Source of the DNA: Pseudonocardia sp. ICBG1293
Lineage (GTDB): Bacteria; Actinomycetota; Actinomycetes; Mycobacteriales; Pseudonocardiaceae
NCBI RefSeq assembly: GCF_020131355.1
Contig: NZ_JAHLEL010000014.1
Coordinates: 398,379 to 462,378 of the forward strand
Reading direction: 5' to 3'
Length of the DNA stretch: 64,000 bases
Positions 44,500-52,835 of the stretch are shown one piece after another (within the stretch, counting starts at the first letter, position 1; every line of letters begins with the position of its first letter). The notes beneath the pieces are model-generated. The model was given only the letters and a program-made list of their open reading frames with translations. It made no database searches and was not told the DNA's origin. A program made the position numbers and the translations under genes.

Positions 44500-45123
44500 A
44501 TGGGTCTGCGGGAGATCAAGTCGGCGCGCACCCGGCAGCGGATGATCGACGTCGCCGTGGAGCTCTTCCTCAATCAGGGCTACGACGACACGACGATGGA
44601 GCAGATCGCCGAGCGCGCCGAGGTCGGCACCACGACGCTCTACCGCTACTTCCCGACCAAGGACCTGCTGCTGCTCGACCGGATCGTGGGTGGCATGAAC
44701 CTCGGGGAGCGCCTGCGCGAGCGGCCCCGCGACGAACCGGTGGGCGAGGCGCTGACCGCCGTGCTGCGCCGGGCCGCGGCCGACTTCGACGCACCCGAGC
44801 TGCGGCTACCGGAGATCCGGCGGCTGGTGGACCTGGCCCCGGTGCCACGGGCGCGGCTCTGGGACTTCCACCTCAGCACGCGGACACAGCTGGAGGCCGC
44901 TCTGGCGCCCCGGATGGGCCGGCCCGAGAACGACCTGTCGGTGCGGCTCACCGCGGCGTTCGTCGTGGAGGTGCTGGTCCTCGGCGACGAGCGGCGCCGG
45001 GAACGCGACTACGCGACGTCGGCCTCGGTCTCGCTGGAGGAGGTGCTCGCCGGACTCCCCGGGGCCGAGATCGTCCTCCCCGCCGTGCCGGCCGTGAGCG
45101 GACCGACGACCGCGCCGGGCTGA
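44500..45123 (+). CDS. TetR-family transcriptional regulator
   Basis: 207 residues from ATG 44500. The helix-turn-helix is RMIDVAVELFLNQGYDDTTM, then EQIAERAEVGTTTLYRYFPT (about residues 13-55). The C-terminal domain is helical with no recognised ligand signature. It is divergent from the small-protein/isomerase/GMC/SGNH operon, with a palindrome between, so it probably represses that operon and responds to a glycoside or its product. The frame is intact. Confidence 0.88.
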   Translation: MGLREIKSARTRQRMIDVAVELFLNQGYDDTTMEQIAERAEVGTTTLYRYFPTKDLLLLDRIVGGMNLGERLRERPRDEPVGEALTAVLRRAAADFDAPELRLPEIRRLVDLAPVPRARLWDFHLSTRTQLEAALAPRMGRPENDLSVRLTAAFVVEVLVLGDERRRERDYATSASVSLEEVLAGLPGAEIVLPAVPAVSGPTTAPG

Positions 45124-45132
45124 GGCCCACCG

Positions 45133-45151
45133 GTCCCGGCCGCACCGGGAC
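45133..45151. terminator. Short hairpin between convergent genes
   Basis: Arms GTCCCGG and CCGGGAC with the loop CCGCA, 9 bp after the TetR stop and 12 bp before the stop of the small leftward gene. It is weak on length but well placed. Confidence 0.4.
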
Positions 45152-45163
45152 GGTCGGCGGCGC

Positions 45164-45373
45164 TCACGCGGCCGGGTACCGGGTCGGCACGGCGGGGTCG
45201 CAGTCCTCGTACGGGGAGTCCCCGGTGAGGTTGTCGCCCCCGTTCGGCCGGGGCCGTGGCCGGCGCGGTGGCGCGTCGCCGTACCGGGCACGGACCAGCG
45301 ACGCGTGCGTGGGGGCGTCCGGGACACCGGGTGCGCGGGCGGCCGCGGTCTCCCGGCGCAGCACCGGGACCAC
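45164..45373 (-). CDS. Small hypothetical protein downstream of a LAL regulator
   Basis: About 69 residues read from GTG 45373, or 66 from the better-spaced GTG 45364. It starts 29 bp after the LAL regulator's stop in the same direction. The N-terminal half is basic (LRRETAAARAPGVPDAP), the middle Pro/Arg-rich, and the end acidic (DNLTGDSPYEDCDPAVPTRY). Third codon positions are nearly all G or C, which argues for real coding, but no family is recognised. A chance frame cannot be excluded. Confidence 0.4.
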   Translation of the reverse strand: MVPVLRRETAAARAPGVPDAPTHASLVRARYGDAPPRRPRPRPNGGDNLTGDSPYEDCDPAVPTRYPAA

Positions 45374-45402
45374 CTCAATCGGTCACCGCGGGCGGGCCCG
45401 GG

Positions 45403-48171
45403 TCACCCGTCGGGCCCGGGCGCGCGCAACCTCAGGTCGCCCGCCATGTCGATCCGGGCCAGGTCGGCGCGGGAGGCGATGCCGAGCTTCGGGTAGACGC
45501 TGCCCAGGTGGTGCCCGACCGTGCGGTGGCTGATCAGCAGCCGGGCGGCGATCTCCCGGTTGGTGAGCCCCTCGGCGGCCAGCTGCGCGACCCGCAGCTC
45601 CTGCACGGTGAGGCCGGGCCCGGACGGCTCGTGCCGCGTGCCCGACTGCGCGGCCAGTCCCAGCTCGCGCAGCGCGCGCTCCCGCAGCCCCACCGCACCG
45701 AGACGCGCGAAGACCTCCGCCGCGCCGCTCAGCTCGTGCCGGGCGTCGGCACGACGGCGGACCCGCCGCAGCCACTCCCCGTACAGCAGCCGGGTCCGGG
45801 CCTGCTCGAACGGGTCGACGGCCAGGCCCACGGCGTCGAGCGCCGCCCGGTAGGAGGTCTCGGCGTCCGGCCCGCTCGCGGCCAGGGCGTGCAGCCGGTC
45901 GGCGGCGGTGCGGGCCCAGGCGGCCCCGGTCCGCCGCGCCCACGCCGACACGGCCGCGGTCCGGGACGCGGCCGTGTCGGTGCGCCCCGCCTGCGTCGCG
46001 GCCTCCGCGGTGTCCGGGGCCGCGAGCAGCGCGAACGTGGGGTGCGCGGCCTCGTGTCCTGGTTCCTCGAGCGGCACCAGGTGCCGCAGGGCGTCCCGTG
46101 GCCTGCCCGCGAACAGCGCCGCCCGCCCCCGCACCCAGTACGCCGACGCGCTGAGGGCGCGCACGCCCTGCGGCACCGAGACCGCCAGTGCCCTGCCGGT
46201 GTGCTCGTCGACCGCGGCGGTGTCGCCCCGGGCCGCGGCCAGGTTCGCCAGGTGGAGCCGGCACTGGGAGGCCACGTGGTCCGCGCCGGCCTCCTCGGCC
46301 AGCCGCAGGGCCTCGGCCGCCGCGGCCCGGGCCACCTCCCACCGGCCCGCCGCGAAGTCGAGCACCGCGCCCTGGACGAGCACCACGGCGAGTGCCGCGA
46401 GCTCGTGCCTGCGGCGCAGCTGGGCGGCCTGGACCCGCAGCACGTCGCGCAGCGGCCCCTCGACCCCCCACGACTGGGCCAGCGGCACCGGGGGCAGCAG
46501 CTCCCACGGCACGGTGCCGAGCAGACCGACGGTGTCGGCGTCGGGGGCGGGGAACGGCGGCGTGGGCGTGCCGGTCACGTCGTAGCAGGCCCACCACGCC
46601 TGCAGGGTCGGCAGGACCGGTGCCAGCTCCGGGACACCGCCGGTGTCCAGGGCGAGCAGCCGGCGCAGGGCGTCCTGCTGCAGGTCCGGCCGCCCGGCCG
46701 ACCATGCCGCGCGGACCGCCACCGTGCCCAGCTCCAGCGCCGTGCGGGTCCCGGGGACGACGCCGGTGTCCGCGACCAGGTAGTGGTGGGCGCGTTCGGG
46801 GAGCCCGACGGTGAACTCGAGGATCCCGCGCAGACCGCCGCTGCACCGCACGACGGGCTCCACCCCGCCCAGCCGCTCGGCGTCGTCGAGCAGCCGACGG
46901 GCCTGCCCCGCGTCGCCGGCGTCCCAGGCGGCACGGGCCGCGGTCGCCAGCCGGCGTGCGGCGTCCGCGGGTTCCGGGGACAGCTCGGCGGCGCGCCGCA
47001 GTGTGCGGGCCGCCAGCGGACCGGCGCTGCGCTGCAGGCAGCGCTCGGCCGCCTGCTCCAGCAGCGCCGCGACCTGCTCGTCCGGCCCGTCCGCAGCCGT
47101 CGCCAGGTGCCAGGCACGTTCCTCCGTGGCCCCGGCCGGGAGCACGGCGGCCAGCGCGCGGTGCGCGGCCCGCCGGTCGGGCACCGGCGCACCGTCGTAG
47201 AGGGCGGCCGGGACCAGCGGGTGGCGGAACTGCACGCGGTCGCCCGCGGCGTGGAGCAGACCCGAGCGCAGGGCCTCGTCCCAGCTGGACGCGTCGACAT
47301 CCCATCCAGCTCCGGCCCGGTCGACGACCCGGCGGTCGCCCCGCCCCTCGGCCGCCGCCAGGAGCAGCAGCGCCCGGGTGGCCGGCTTGAGCGCCTCGGC
47401 ACGCGCGCAGAACGCCTGCTGCAGCCGGGGCCCCACCGGCATCGGCTCTCCGGACGCGGTGCGGGAGGTCCCGGCACCGGCGTCGCCCACGACGGTGGGC
47501 AGCTCCCGCAGCGCGAGCGGGTTGCCCCCCGCCATCGCGACGATGCCGTCGACGGTGGCCCCCTCGGCGTCCGGGGCGACAGCGACGACCAGCCGGCGGG
47601 CGTCGTCGTCGGTGAGTCCCACGACCTCCCGGGCCGGTACCCCCTCCCAGGGTCCCGTGGCCGGGTCCGCGTGGTCGGTCAGGACCACCACGACCGGGTC
47701 GGTCCGCACCCGGCGCGCGAGGAAGCCCAGGCAGTGTGCGGTCGCCTCGTCCACCCACTGCGCGTCGTCCACGACGACGAGCACCGGTCGCTCCCGGGCC
47801 AGCCCGGACAGCAGCGACACCACGGCCGCACCGATGAGGAACCGGTTGGCCGGATCCCGGCTGATCCCCAGCGCACCCCGCAGGGCGGCGGCCTGCGGCG
47901 CCGGGAGCGCACCGAGCCGGTCGAGCACCGGCCACAGCAGCGCGTGCAGGGCACCGAACGCGAGCCCCGCCTCCATCCGGGTGCCCCGGGTGCGGAGCAC
48001 CGTGACGCCGGACGCGACCCCGGACGCGACGTCGACGACGTGGTCGAGCAGCGCCGTCTTGCCGATGCCCGGCTCGCCCCACAGCACGAGCGACGCCCCC
48101 GCTCCCCCGGCCGCACCGTCCAGCAGCCGGTCCAGCGTCGCGGTCTCGGCACGCCGCCCGAACAGCTCCAT
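45403..48171 (-). CDS. LAL-family LuxR transcriptional regulator (copy A, intact)
   Basis: 922 residues. The N-terminal AAA/NTPase module starts at once (MELFGRRAETATLDRLLDGA; Walker A VLWGEPGIGKTALLDHVV near residue 30; Walker B PVLVVVDDAQWVDEATAHCL near 125). A long TPR-like helical middle follows. The C-terminal LuxR helix-turn-helix is LTVQELRVAQLAAEGLTNRE, then IAARLLISHRTVGHHLGSVY near 860. LAL proteins are usually ATP-dependent activators of nearby pathways. It is divergent from the flavodoxin-like gene, with a direct repeat between them. Confidence 0.92.
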   Translation of the reverse strand: MELFGRRAETATLDRLLDGAAGGAGASLVLWGEPGIGKTALLDHVVDVASGVASGVTVLRTRGTRMEAGLAFGALHALLWPVLDRLGALPAPQAAALRGALGISRDPANRFLIGAAVVSLLSGLARERPVLVVVDDAQWVDEATAHCLGFLARRVRTDPVVVVLTDHADPATGPWEGVPAREVVGLTDDDARRLVVAVAPDAEGATVDGIVAMAGGNPLALRELPTVVGDAGAGTSRTASGEPMPVGPRLQQAFCARAEALKPATRALLLLAAAEGRGDRRVVDRAGAGWDVDASSWDEALRSGLLHAAGDRVQFRHPLVPAALYDGAPVPDRRAAHRALAAVLPAGATEERAWHLATAADGPDEQVAALLEQAAERCLQRSAGPLAARTLRRAAELSPEPADAARRLATAARAAWDAGDAGQARRLLDDAERLGGVEPVVRCSGGLRGILEFTVGLPERAHHYLVADTGVVPGTRTALELGTVAVRAAWSAGRPDLQQDALRRLLALDTGGVPELAPVLPTLQAWWACYDVTGTPTPPFPAPDADTVGLLGTVPWELLPPVPLAQSWGVEGPLRDVLRVQAAQLRRRHELAALAVVLVQGAVLDFAAGRWEVARAAAAEALRLAEEAGADHVASQCRLHLANLAAARGDTAAVDEHTGRALAVSVPQGVRALSASAYWVRGRAALFAGRPRDALRHLVPLEEPGHEAAHPTFALLAAPDTAEAATQAGRTDTAASRTAAVSAWARRTGAAWARTAADRLHALAASGPDAETSYRAALDAVGLAVDPFEQARTRLLYGEWLRRVRRRADARHELSGAAEVFARLGAVGLRERALRELGLAAQSGTRHEPSGPGLTVQELRVAQLAAEGLTNREIAARLLISHRTVGHHLGSVYPKLGIASRADLARIDMAGDLRLRAPGPDG

Positions 48172-48258
48172 GACCCCGCGCACCCCCGGTGACCCGGCCC
48201 GCCGTGGCACGGCCGGTCCGTCCCCCACCGTAGCCGCGCGGCCCGGATCGTCCCCCGC

Positions 48259-48282
48259 GACCGATCCGGCGACCGATCCGGC
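48259..48282. repeat. Two direct 12-bp repeats in the LAL/flavodoxin promoter
   Basis: GACCGATCCGGC occurs twice in tandem without a gap, 88 bp upstream of the LAL start (48171) and 29 bp before the flavodoxin-like start (48311). Direct repeats are a common form of activator-binding site, so this may be where the LAL protein acts. Confidence 0.45.
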
Positions 48283-48310
48283 GGGACCCGCCGCGCCCGA
48301 CACTGCCCGG

Positions 48311-49057
48311 GTGACCCGCTCCGCACCCCCCGCTGCGCCCGCGACGGCCGCCGGGCCCGACTTCACCGGGCTCCGCGCGACCTTCGTCAACTGCACCCTC
48401 AACCGTTCCCCCGGCCGCAGCCACACCCAGGGCGTCATCGACCGCAGCATCGCGATCATGGAGGCCAACGGCGTCTCGGTCGACCGGTTCCGGGCCGTGG
48501 ACCACGACATCGCCACCGGGGTCCGCCCGGACATGACCGAGCACGGCTGGGACACCGACGACTGGCCCGCCCTGCTCGAACGCATCCTCGACGCCGACAT
48601 CCTCGTCCTCGGCGGGCCGATCTGGCTGGGCGACAACAGCTCGGTGACCAAACGCGTGACCGAACGCCTCTACGGCCGCTCGGGCGTGCTGAACGACCGC
48701 GGCCAGTACGCCTACTACGGCCGCGTCGCCGGGTGCCTGCTCACCGGCAACGAGGACGGCCTCAAGCACTGCGCGATGAACATCCTCTACAGCCTCCAGC
48801 ACATCGGGTTCACCGTCCCGCCCCAGGCCGACGCCGGCTGGCTGGGCGAGGTCGGCCCCGGCCCGTCCTACCTGGACGAGGGCTCCGGCGGCCCGGACAA
48901 CGACTTCACCAACCGCAACATCGCCTTCATGACCTACAACCTGCTGCACCTCGCTGCGATGATCCGGGACGCCGGCGGCTTCCCGGCCTACGGCAACCAG
49001 CGCACCGCCTGGGACGCCGGGACCCACCCCGGGCACGCCAACCCCGAGTACCGCTGA
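48311..49057 (+). CDS. Flavodoxin-like NAD(P)H-dependent oxidoreductase
   Basis: 248 residues from GTG 48311. After a 20-residue Ala/Pro leader comes a flavodoxin-like fold: LRATFVNCTLNRSPGRSHTQ (FMN phosphate loop), ADILVLGGPIWLGDNSSVTK and GVLNDRGQYAYYGRVAGCLL, then GNEDGLKHCAMNILYSLQHI. This matches the FMN-dependent NADPH reductase group. It probably uses FMN to reduce a quinone or similar substrate. A DUF5996 gene follows 15 bp later, so the two form an operon divergent from LAL copy A. Confidence 0.85.
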   Translation: MTRSAPPAAPATAAGPDFTGLRATFVNCTLNRSPGRSHTQGVIDRSIAIMEANGVSVDRFRAVDHDIATGVRPDMTEHGWDTDDWPALLERILDADILVLGGPIWLGDNSSVTKRVTERLYGRSGVLNDRGQYAYYGRVAGCLLTGNEDGLKHCAMNILYSLQHIGFTVPPQADAGWLGEVGPGPSYLDEGSGGPDNDFTNRNIAFMTYNLLHLAAMIRDAGGFPAYGNQRTAWDAGTHPGHANPEYR

Positions 49058-49072
49058 GGACCAGGAGCACCG

Positions 49073-49996
49073 ATGACGAGCACCACCACGGCATGGCCGG
49101 CCCTGCGGGTGGCGGACTGGACCGACACCCGCGAGACGCTGCACATGTGGACCCAGATCGTGGGCAAGATCCGGATGGCCCACGCCCCGCTGCTCAACCA
49201 CTGGTGGCAGGTCACCCTCTACGTCGGCCCGCGCGGGCTGACGACGTCGACGATCCCGTACGGCACCGGCGCCTTCGAGATCGAGTTCGACCTCGTCGGC
49301 CACCGGTTGGAGGTCCGCACCAGCGACGGCGGCGCGCTGGGCTTCGCGCTGGCGCCGATGCCGGTCGCCGAGTTCTACGACCGGCTCCTCGACGTCCTGC
49401 GCCGGCTCGGGATCCCCGCCCCGATCCGCCCGCACCCCAACGAGGTCGACCCCGCGATCCCCTTCGCCGAGGACCGGACCCACAGCTCCTACGACGGTGC
49501 GGCGGTCACCCTGTTCTGGCGGCAGCTGCTGCAGGCGAACCGGGTGATCGGCGAGTTCCGGTCGCACTTCGTCGGCAAGGTCAGCCCGGTGCACTTCTTC
49601 TGGGGCGGCATGGACCTGGCCTGCACCCGGTTCTCCGGGCGGCCGGCGCCCCCGCACCCGGGCGGGGTGCCGAACTGCGGCGACTGGGTCATGGTCGAGG
49701 GCTACTCCCGGGAGCTGTCCAGCTGCGGGTTCTGGCCGGGCGGGGGCGAGGAGGGCGCCTTCTACTCCTACGCCTACCCCGCACCCGCCGGTTTCGCCGA
49801 CGCACCGGTCGGCCCGGAGGGGGCCTTCTTCAGCCCGGAGTTCGCCCAGTTCCTGCTGCCCTACGAGGCCGCGCGCACCGCGCCCGACCCCGACCGTGCG
49901 GTCGCCGAGTTCCTCCGCACGACCTACGCGGCCGCGGCCGACCTCGGGAACTGGGACCGCGCCGCGCTGGAGGACGACCCGCTGCGGTGGGCGTGA
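49073..49996 (+). CDS. DUF5996 family protein
   Basis: 307 residues. The signature opening WPALRVADWTDTRETLHMWT, then QIVGKIRMAHAPLLNHWWQV and YVGPRGLTTSTIPYG, identifies the DUF5996 family. Later conserved parts are SPVHFFWGGMDLACTRFSGR and YSRELSSCGFWPGGGEEGAF. Function is unknown; the conserved Trp, His and Cys residues suggest a small-molecule or metal-binding enzyme. It follows the flavodoxin-like gene by 15 bp with AGGAGCACC before ATG 49073, so a shared role with that redox protein is plausible. Confidence 0.85.
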   Translation: MTSTTTAWPALRVADWTDTRETLHMWTQIVGKIRMAHAPLLNHWWQVTLYVGPRGLTTSTIPYGTGAFEIEFDLVGHRLEVRTSDGGALGFALAPMPVAEFYDRLLDVLRRLGIPAPIRPHPNEVDPAIPFAEDRTHSSYDGAAVTLFWRQLLQANRVIGEFRSHFVGKVSPVHFFWGGMDLACTRFSGRPAPPHPGGVPNCGDWVMVEGYSRELSSCGFWPGGGEEGAFYSYAYPAPAGFADAPVGPEGAFFSPEFAQFLLPYEAARTAPDPDRAVAEFLRTTYAAAADLGNWDRAALEDDPLRWA

Positions 49997-50012
49997 CCCG
50001 CGGCCGTCCCGG

Positions 50013-50558
50013 TCATCGGCCGGTCGGCGAGACCCGGTAGAAGAACGGGCCGGTGCCGTTGCGGGCGATGGCGATCAGCAACGGGCCGGCGTCCTCGATC
50101 GCGCGGGCCGCCTCCAGCCCGCCGACGTGGACCGGCGCGAACCCCGCGTCCCGGTTGAGCCGGTCGACCAGCTCCCGGATCTCCGGCTCGGCGGCCACCA
50201 GGTTGCCCGGCGGCGTCGCCTGGTCGGCCAGCCGCGGGTACTCGGAGGCGAAGTTCGCGCTGAACGACTTCGCCACCGGGCCGCCGGTGACCGACCGGAC
50301 GAGGTGCGCGTTCGACTCGTGGCCGGGATCGCGCGGACCGTAGACGTTGGTGGCGTCGACCGCGGGGGTGCCGGCGATCCCCGTGACCCGGGACAGGGCC
50401 TCGGCGACCCGGTCACCGGGGACGGCGACGACGAGCACGTCGGCGCCGGTGGCGTCGCCGCCGTCGCGGCCCAGCACGGTGACGGTGTGCCCGGCCGCGG
50501 TCCAGAGCGCCGCCAGCCCGCCGCCGACGGTGCCCCGGCCCAGGATCGTGATCCTCAT
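50013..50558 (-). CDS. NADP/F420-dependent reductase-like protein
   Basis: 181 residues from ATG 50558, after GAGAGGAGCACC. A compact Rossmann domain (MRITILGRGTVGGGLAALWT; ADVLVVAVPGDRVAEALSRV; AVDATNVYGPRDPGHESNAH; GPVAKSFSANFASEYPRLAD) matches the F420H2:NADP oxidoreductase/NADPH-dependent F420 reductase-like group. The family's C-terminal part is short. It may oxidise or reduce F420 or use NADP alone. It is convergent with the DUF5996 gene. Confidence 0.8.
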   Translation of the reverse strand: MRITILGRGTVGGGLAALWTAAGHTVTVLGRDGGDATGADVLVVAVPGDRVAEALSRVTGIAGTPAVDATNVYGPRDPGHESNAHLVRSVTGGPVAKSFSANFASEYPRLADQATPPGNLVAAEPEIRELVDRLNRDAGFAPVHVGGLEAARAIEDAGPLLIAIARNGTGPFFYRVSPTGR

Positions 50559-50745
50559 GGTGCTCCTCTCCTGCCGGGCCCGGCGTCCTCGCTGCGCGAC
50601 CGGTCGGACCGGCCGTCCCGCCCGTCGCGCGTGCCGGGTCGGGACGGAGCAGTGCGGGCCGGACGCTAGGCCGGGGTCGGGACCGCCGGATCGGGCGCGC
50701 AATCGGTCGCCGGCACGGCGGGCGGGACGGGCCCGGTGCGGACGG

Positions 50746-52835
50746 TCACGGCCGGAGCGCGGCCTGCCGGGTCGGGTCGTCGCCGTCGTCGGGCCCGCCC
50801 GGGCGACGGTCACCGACCCGCAGACCCGGTGCGGACGCCAGCCCGGCACGACCGTCGATCCCCAGCTTGCGGTACACCCGCGTGAGGTGTCCCTCGACCG
50901 CCCGCAGGGTCGACCCCAGGACCGCGGCGATGTCCCGGTTGGTCGCTCCCCCCGCGGCCAGCCGGGCGACGCCGAGCTCGGCCGGGGTCAGGGAGGAGGA
51001 GCCACCGCGGCGCGGTCGCCCACCGGCGGCGGCGAGCTCGGTGCGGGCCCGGGCCGCCAGGGTCGGGGCACCGCACTCGGCGGCCAGCTCCAGCCCGTGC
51101 CGCAGCAGGGCCCGCGCCTCACCGGCACCGCCCTCGGCGCGCACCCGCGCGCCCAGGTCCACCGTGCACCGTGCCCGGTCCAGGGCCAGCGGCGAGGCCG
51201 CGAGCGCGGCGCGGGCCGAGCGCAGCGTCGCCAGGCCCTGCTCCCCGCCCTGGGCGAGTCCGAGCACCCGCAGCGCCGCGCCGACGTACCCCTCGGCCCC
51301 CCAGCGGCGGCAGAGCGCGACGTACTCCTCCGCCGCCGTCCTCGCCGCCTCGTGCTCGCCGAGCTCGTGGTGGAGCTCGACCGCGCGCCGGCGCCAGTCG
51401 AGCACCACCGGGTTGACGATCCCGGCGGACATCAGCCGGTGTCCGCACTCGAGGGTCAGCGCGAGCGCCTCCCGGGTCCGCCCGGTCGCCGCGAGGACCG
51501 CCGCCCTGGCGTCGAGCAGGTAGCTCCACCGCCAGGTCCGCTCGGACGTGACCCGGTCGTCGACCGGCGCGAGCAACCGCTCCGCCTCCGCCGTGCGCCC
51601 CAGCTCGACACACGCCAGCGGCGACGCGCGGACGACCATCAGCCGGGTCTCGCCGGTCAGCACGTCGAGCGAGGCCAGGGCCGCGGCGAGCGCCGCAGGC
51701 ACCTGCCCGCGCCGGAGCAGCCGCATCGACTCGACCCCGCGCAGGAACGCCTCGACGTCCGGCCGGTTCGTGCGGTGGGCGGCGTCCAGGGTCCGTCGGC
51801 GGACGCCGCCGAGACCGGTGGCGGCCTCGGACCAGCACAGCAGTCCGAGCGCTGCCACCCGCATCGGATGGAGGTACGCGTCGTCCTCCAGGTCCGCGGG
51901 CATCGCCTCGGCGGTCCTGGCGGCGGCCGTCGCGGCGTCGGTGTGCAGTCCCAGCGCGGAGAACAGCAGGTGGGCGCTACGCAGGACGTCGGCGCCGGGC
52001 CCGTCCCCCAGCTCGTCGGGGTCGGTCCGCACGACCCACTCCCACACCTGCGCGGCACCCGAGGGGTCCTCGCAGGCGGCGTGCAGCGCCAGTGCCTCCA
52101 GCCGCTGCCGCAGCTCACGGTCCTCCCGCGTCGCGGTGGTCGCGTCGGCCAGCTCGCGCCGGCCGCGCTCCAGCAGCGGCGCGAGGTCCACGGCGCCCCC
52201 CGGGTGACCGGGCCACGGTCCGGGCGAGCAGCTCGGCACGTTCCCGCGCGCAGGGCACCAGCGACAACGCCTCGGCCAGGTGCCCGTGCGCCGTCGCCGG
52301 TGCGGCGACCCGCGCGACGACGCTGAGGTCCACCAGCAGGGCGGCCCGCCGCCGGCCGCCCACCGGCCCGGTCAGCGCGTGCTCCAGCAGGCGCCCCGCC
52401 CGGGTGCGGTCACCGCTCTGCTCGGCGCGGGCGGCGGCGACGTGCAGCAGCTCGACCACTCCCCCGTCCCACGGCGGCCCGGCCGCCAGGTGGTGGTGGG
52501 CCACCCGCTCCAGCGGTGCCCCCTCGCAGTCCAGTACCCGGGCGGCGCGGGCGTGCAGCCGGCGGCACCGGTCGTCCCCGGCGGCGTCGAGGACCGCGGC
52601 GCGGGCCGGTCCGTCCCCGCAGCGTGCTCCGTCGAGCACCCCGAGCTCCGCGAGCCGTTCCGCGGCCCGGGCGGCCGCGATGTCGTCCAGCCCGGCCACC
52701 CGGGCCCGGGTGGCGGCACCGGCGTCCGGGTCGAGCACGGCGGCGGCCCCGGCCAGCTCGACGACGCCGGGCGGCTCGTGACGCAACGCGGCGGCCAGCC
52801 GGTCGGCGGGCGGCGGTGCGCCGCTCCCCGACCGG
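50746..52835 (-). pseudogene. LAL-family LuxR regulator (copy B), 5'-truncated and frameshifted
   Basis: The C-terminal helix-turn-helix is intact (LTPAELGVARLAAGGATNRD, then IAAVLGSTLRAVEGHLTRVY near 50870-51020), and the helical middle reads well up to 52195. There the frame changes in a run of six C at 52196-52201 (one extra base). The upstream piece (PPGVVELAGAAAVLDPDAGA and on) corresponds to the part just after the AAA domain of a LAL protein. The AAA domain itself is absent, because the stop of LAL copy C at 52836 directly precedes it. This looks like a deletion between tandem LAL genes plus a frameshift. Confidence 0.75.

Noticed and set aside
45383..49657. A leftward open frame of about 1420 codons
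   Set aside because: It covers LAL copy A in another frame and antisense parts of the flavodoxin and DUF5996 genes. Composition is that of a shadow frame.
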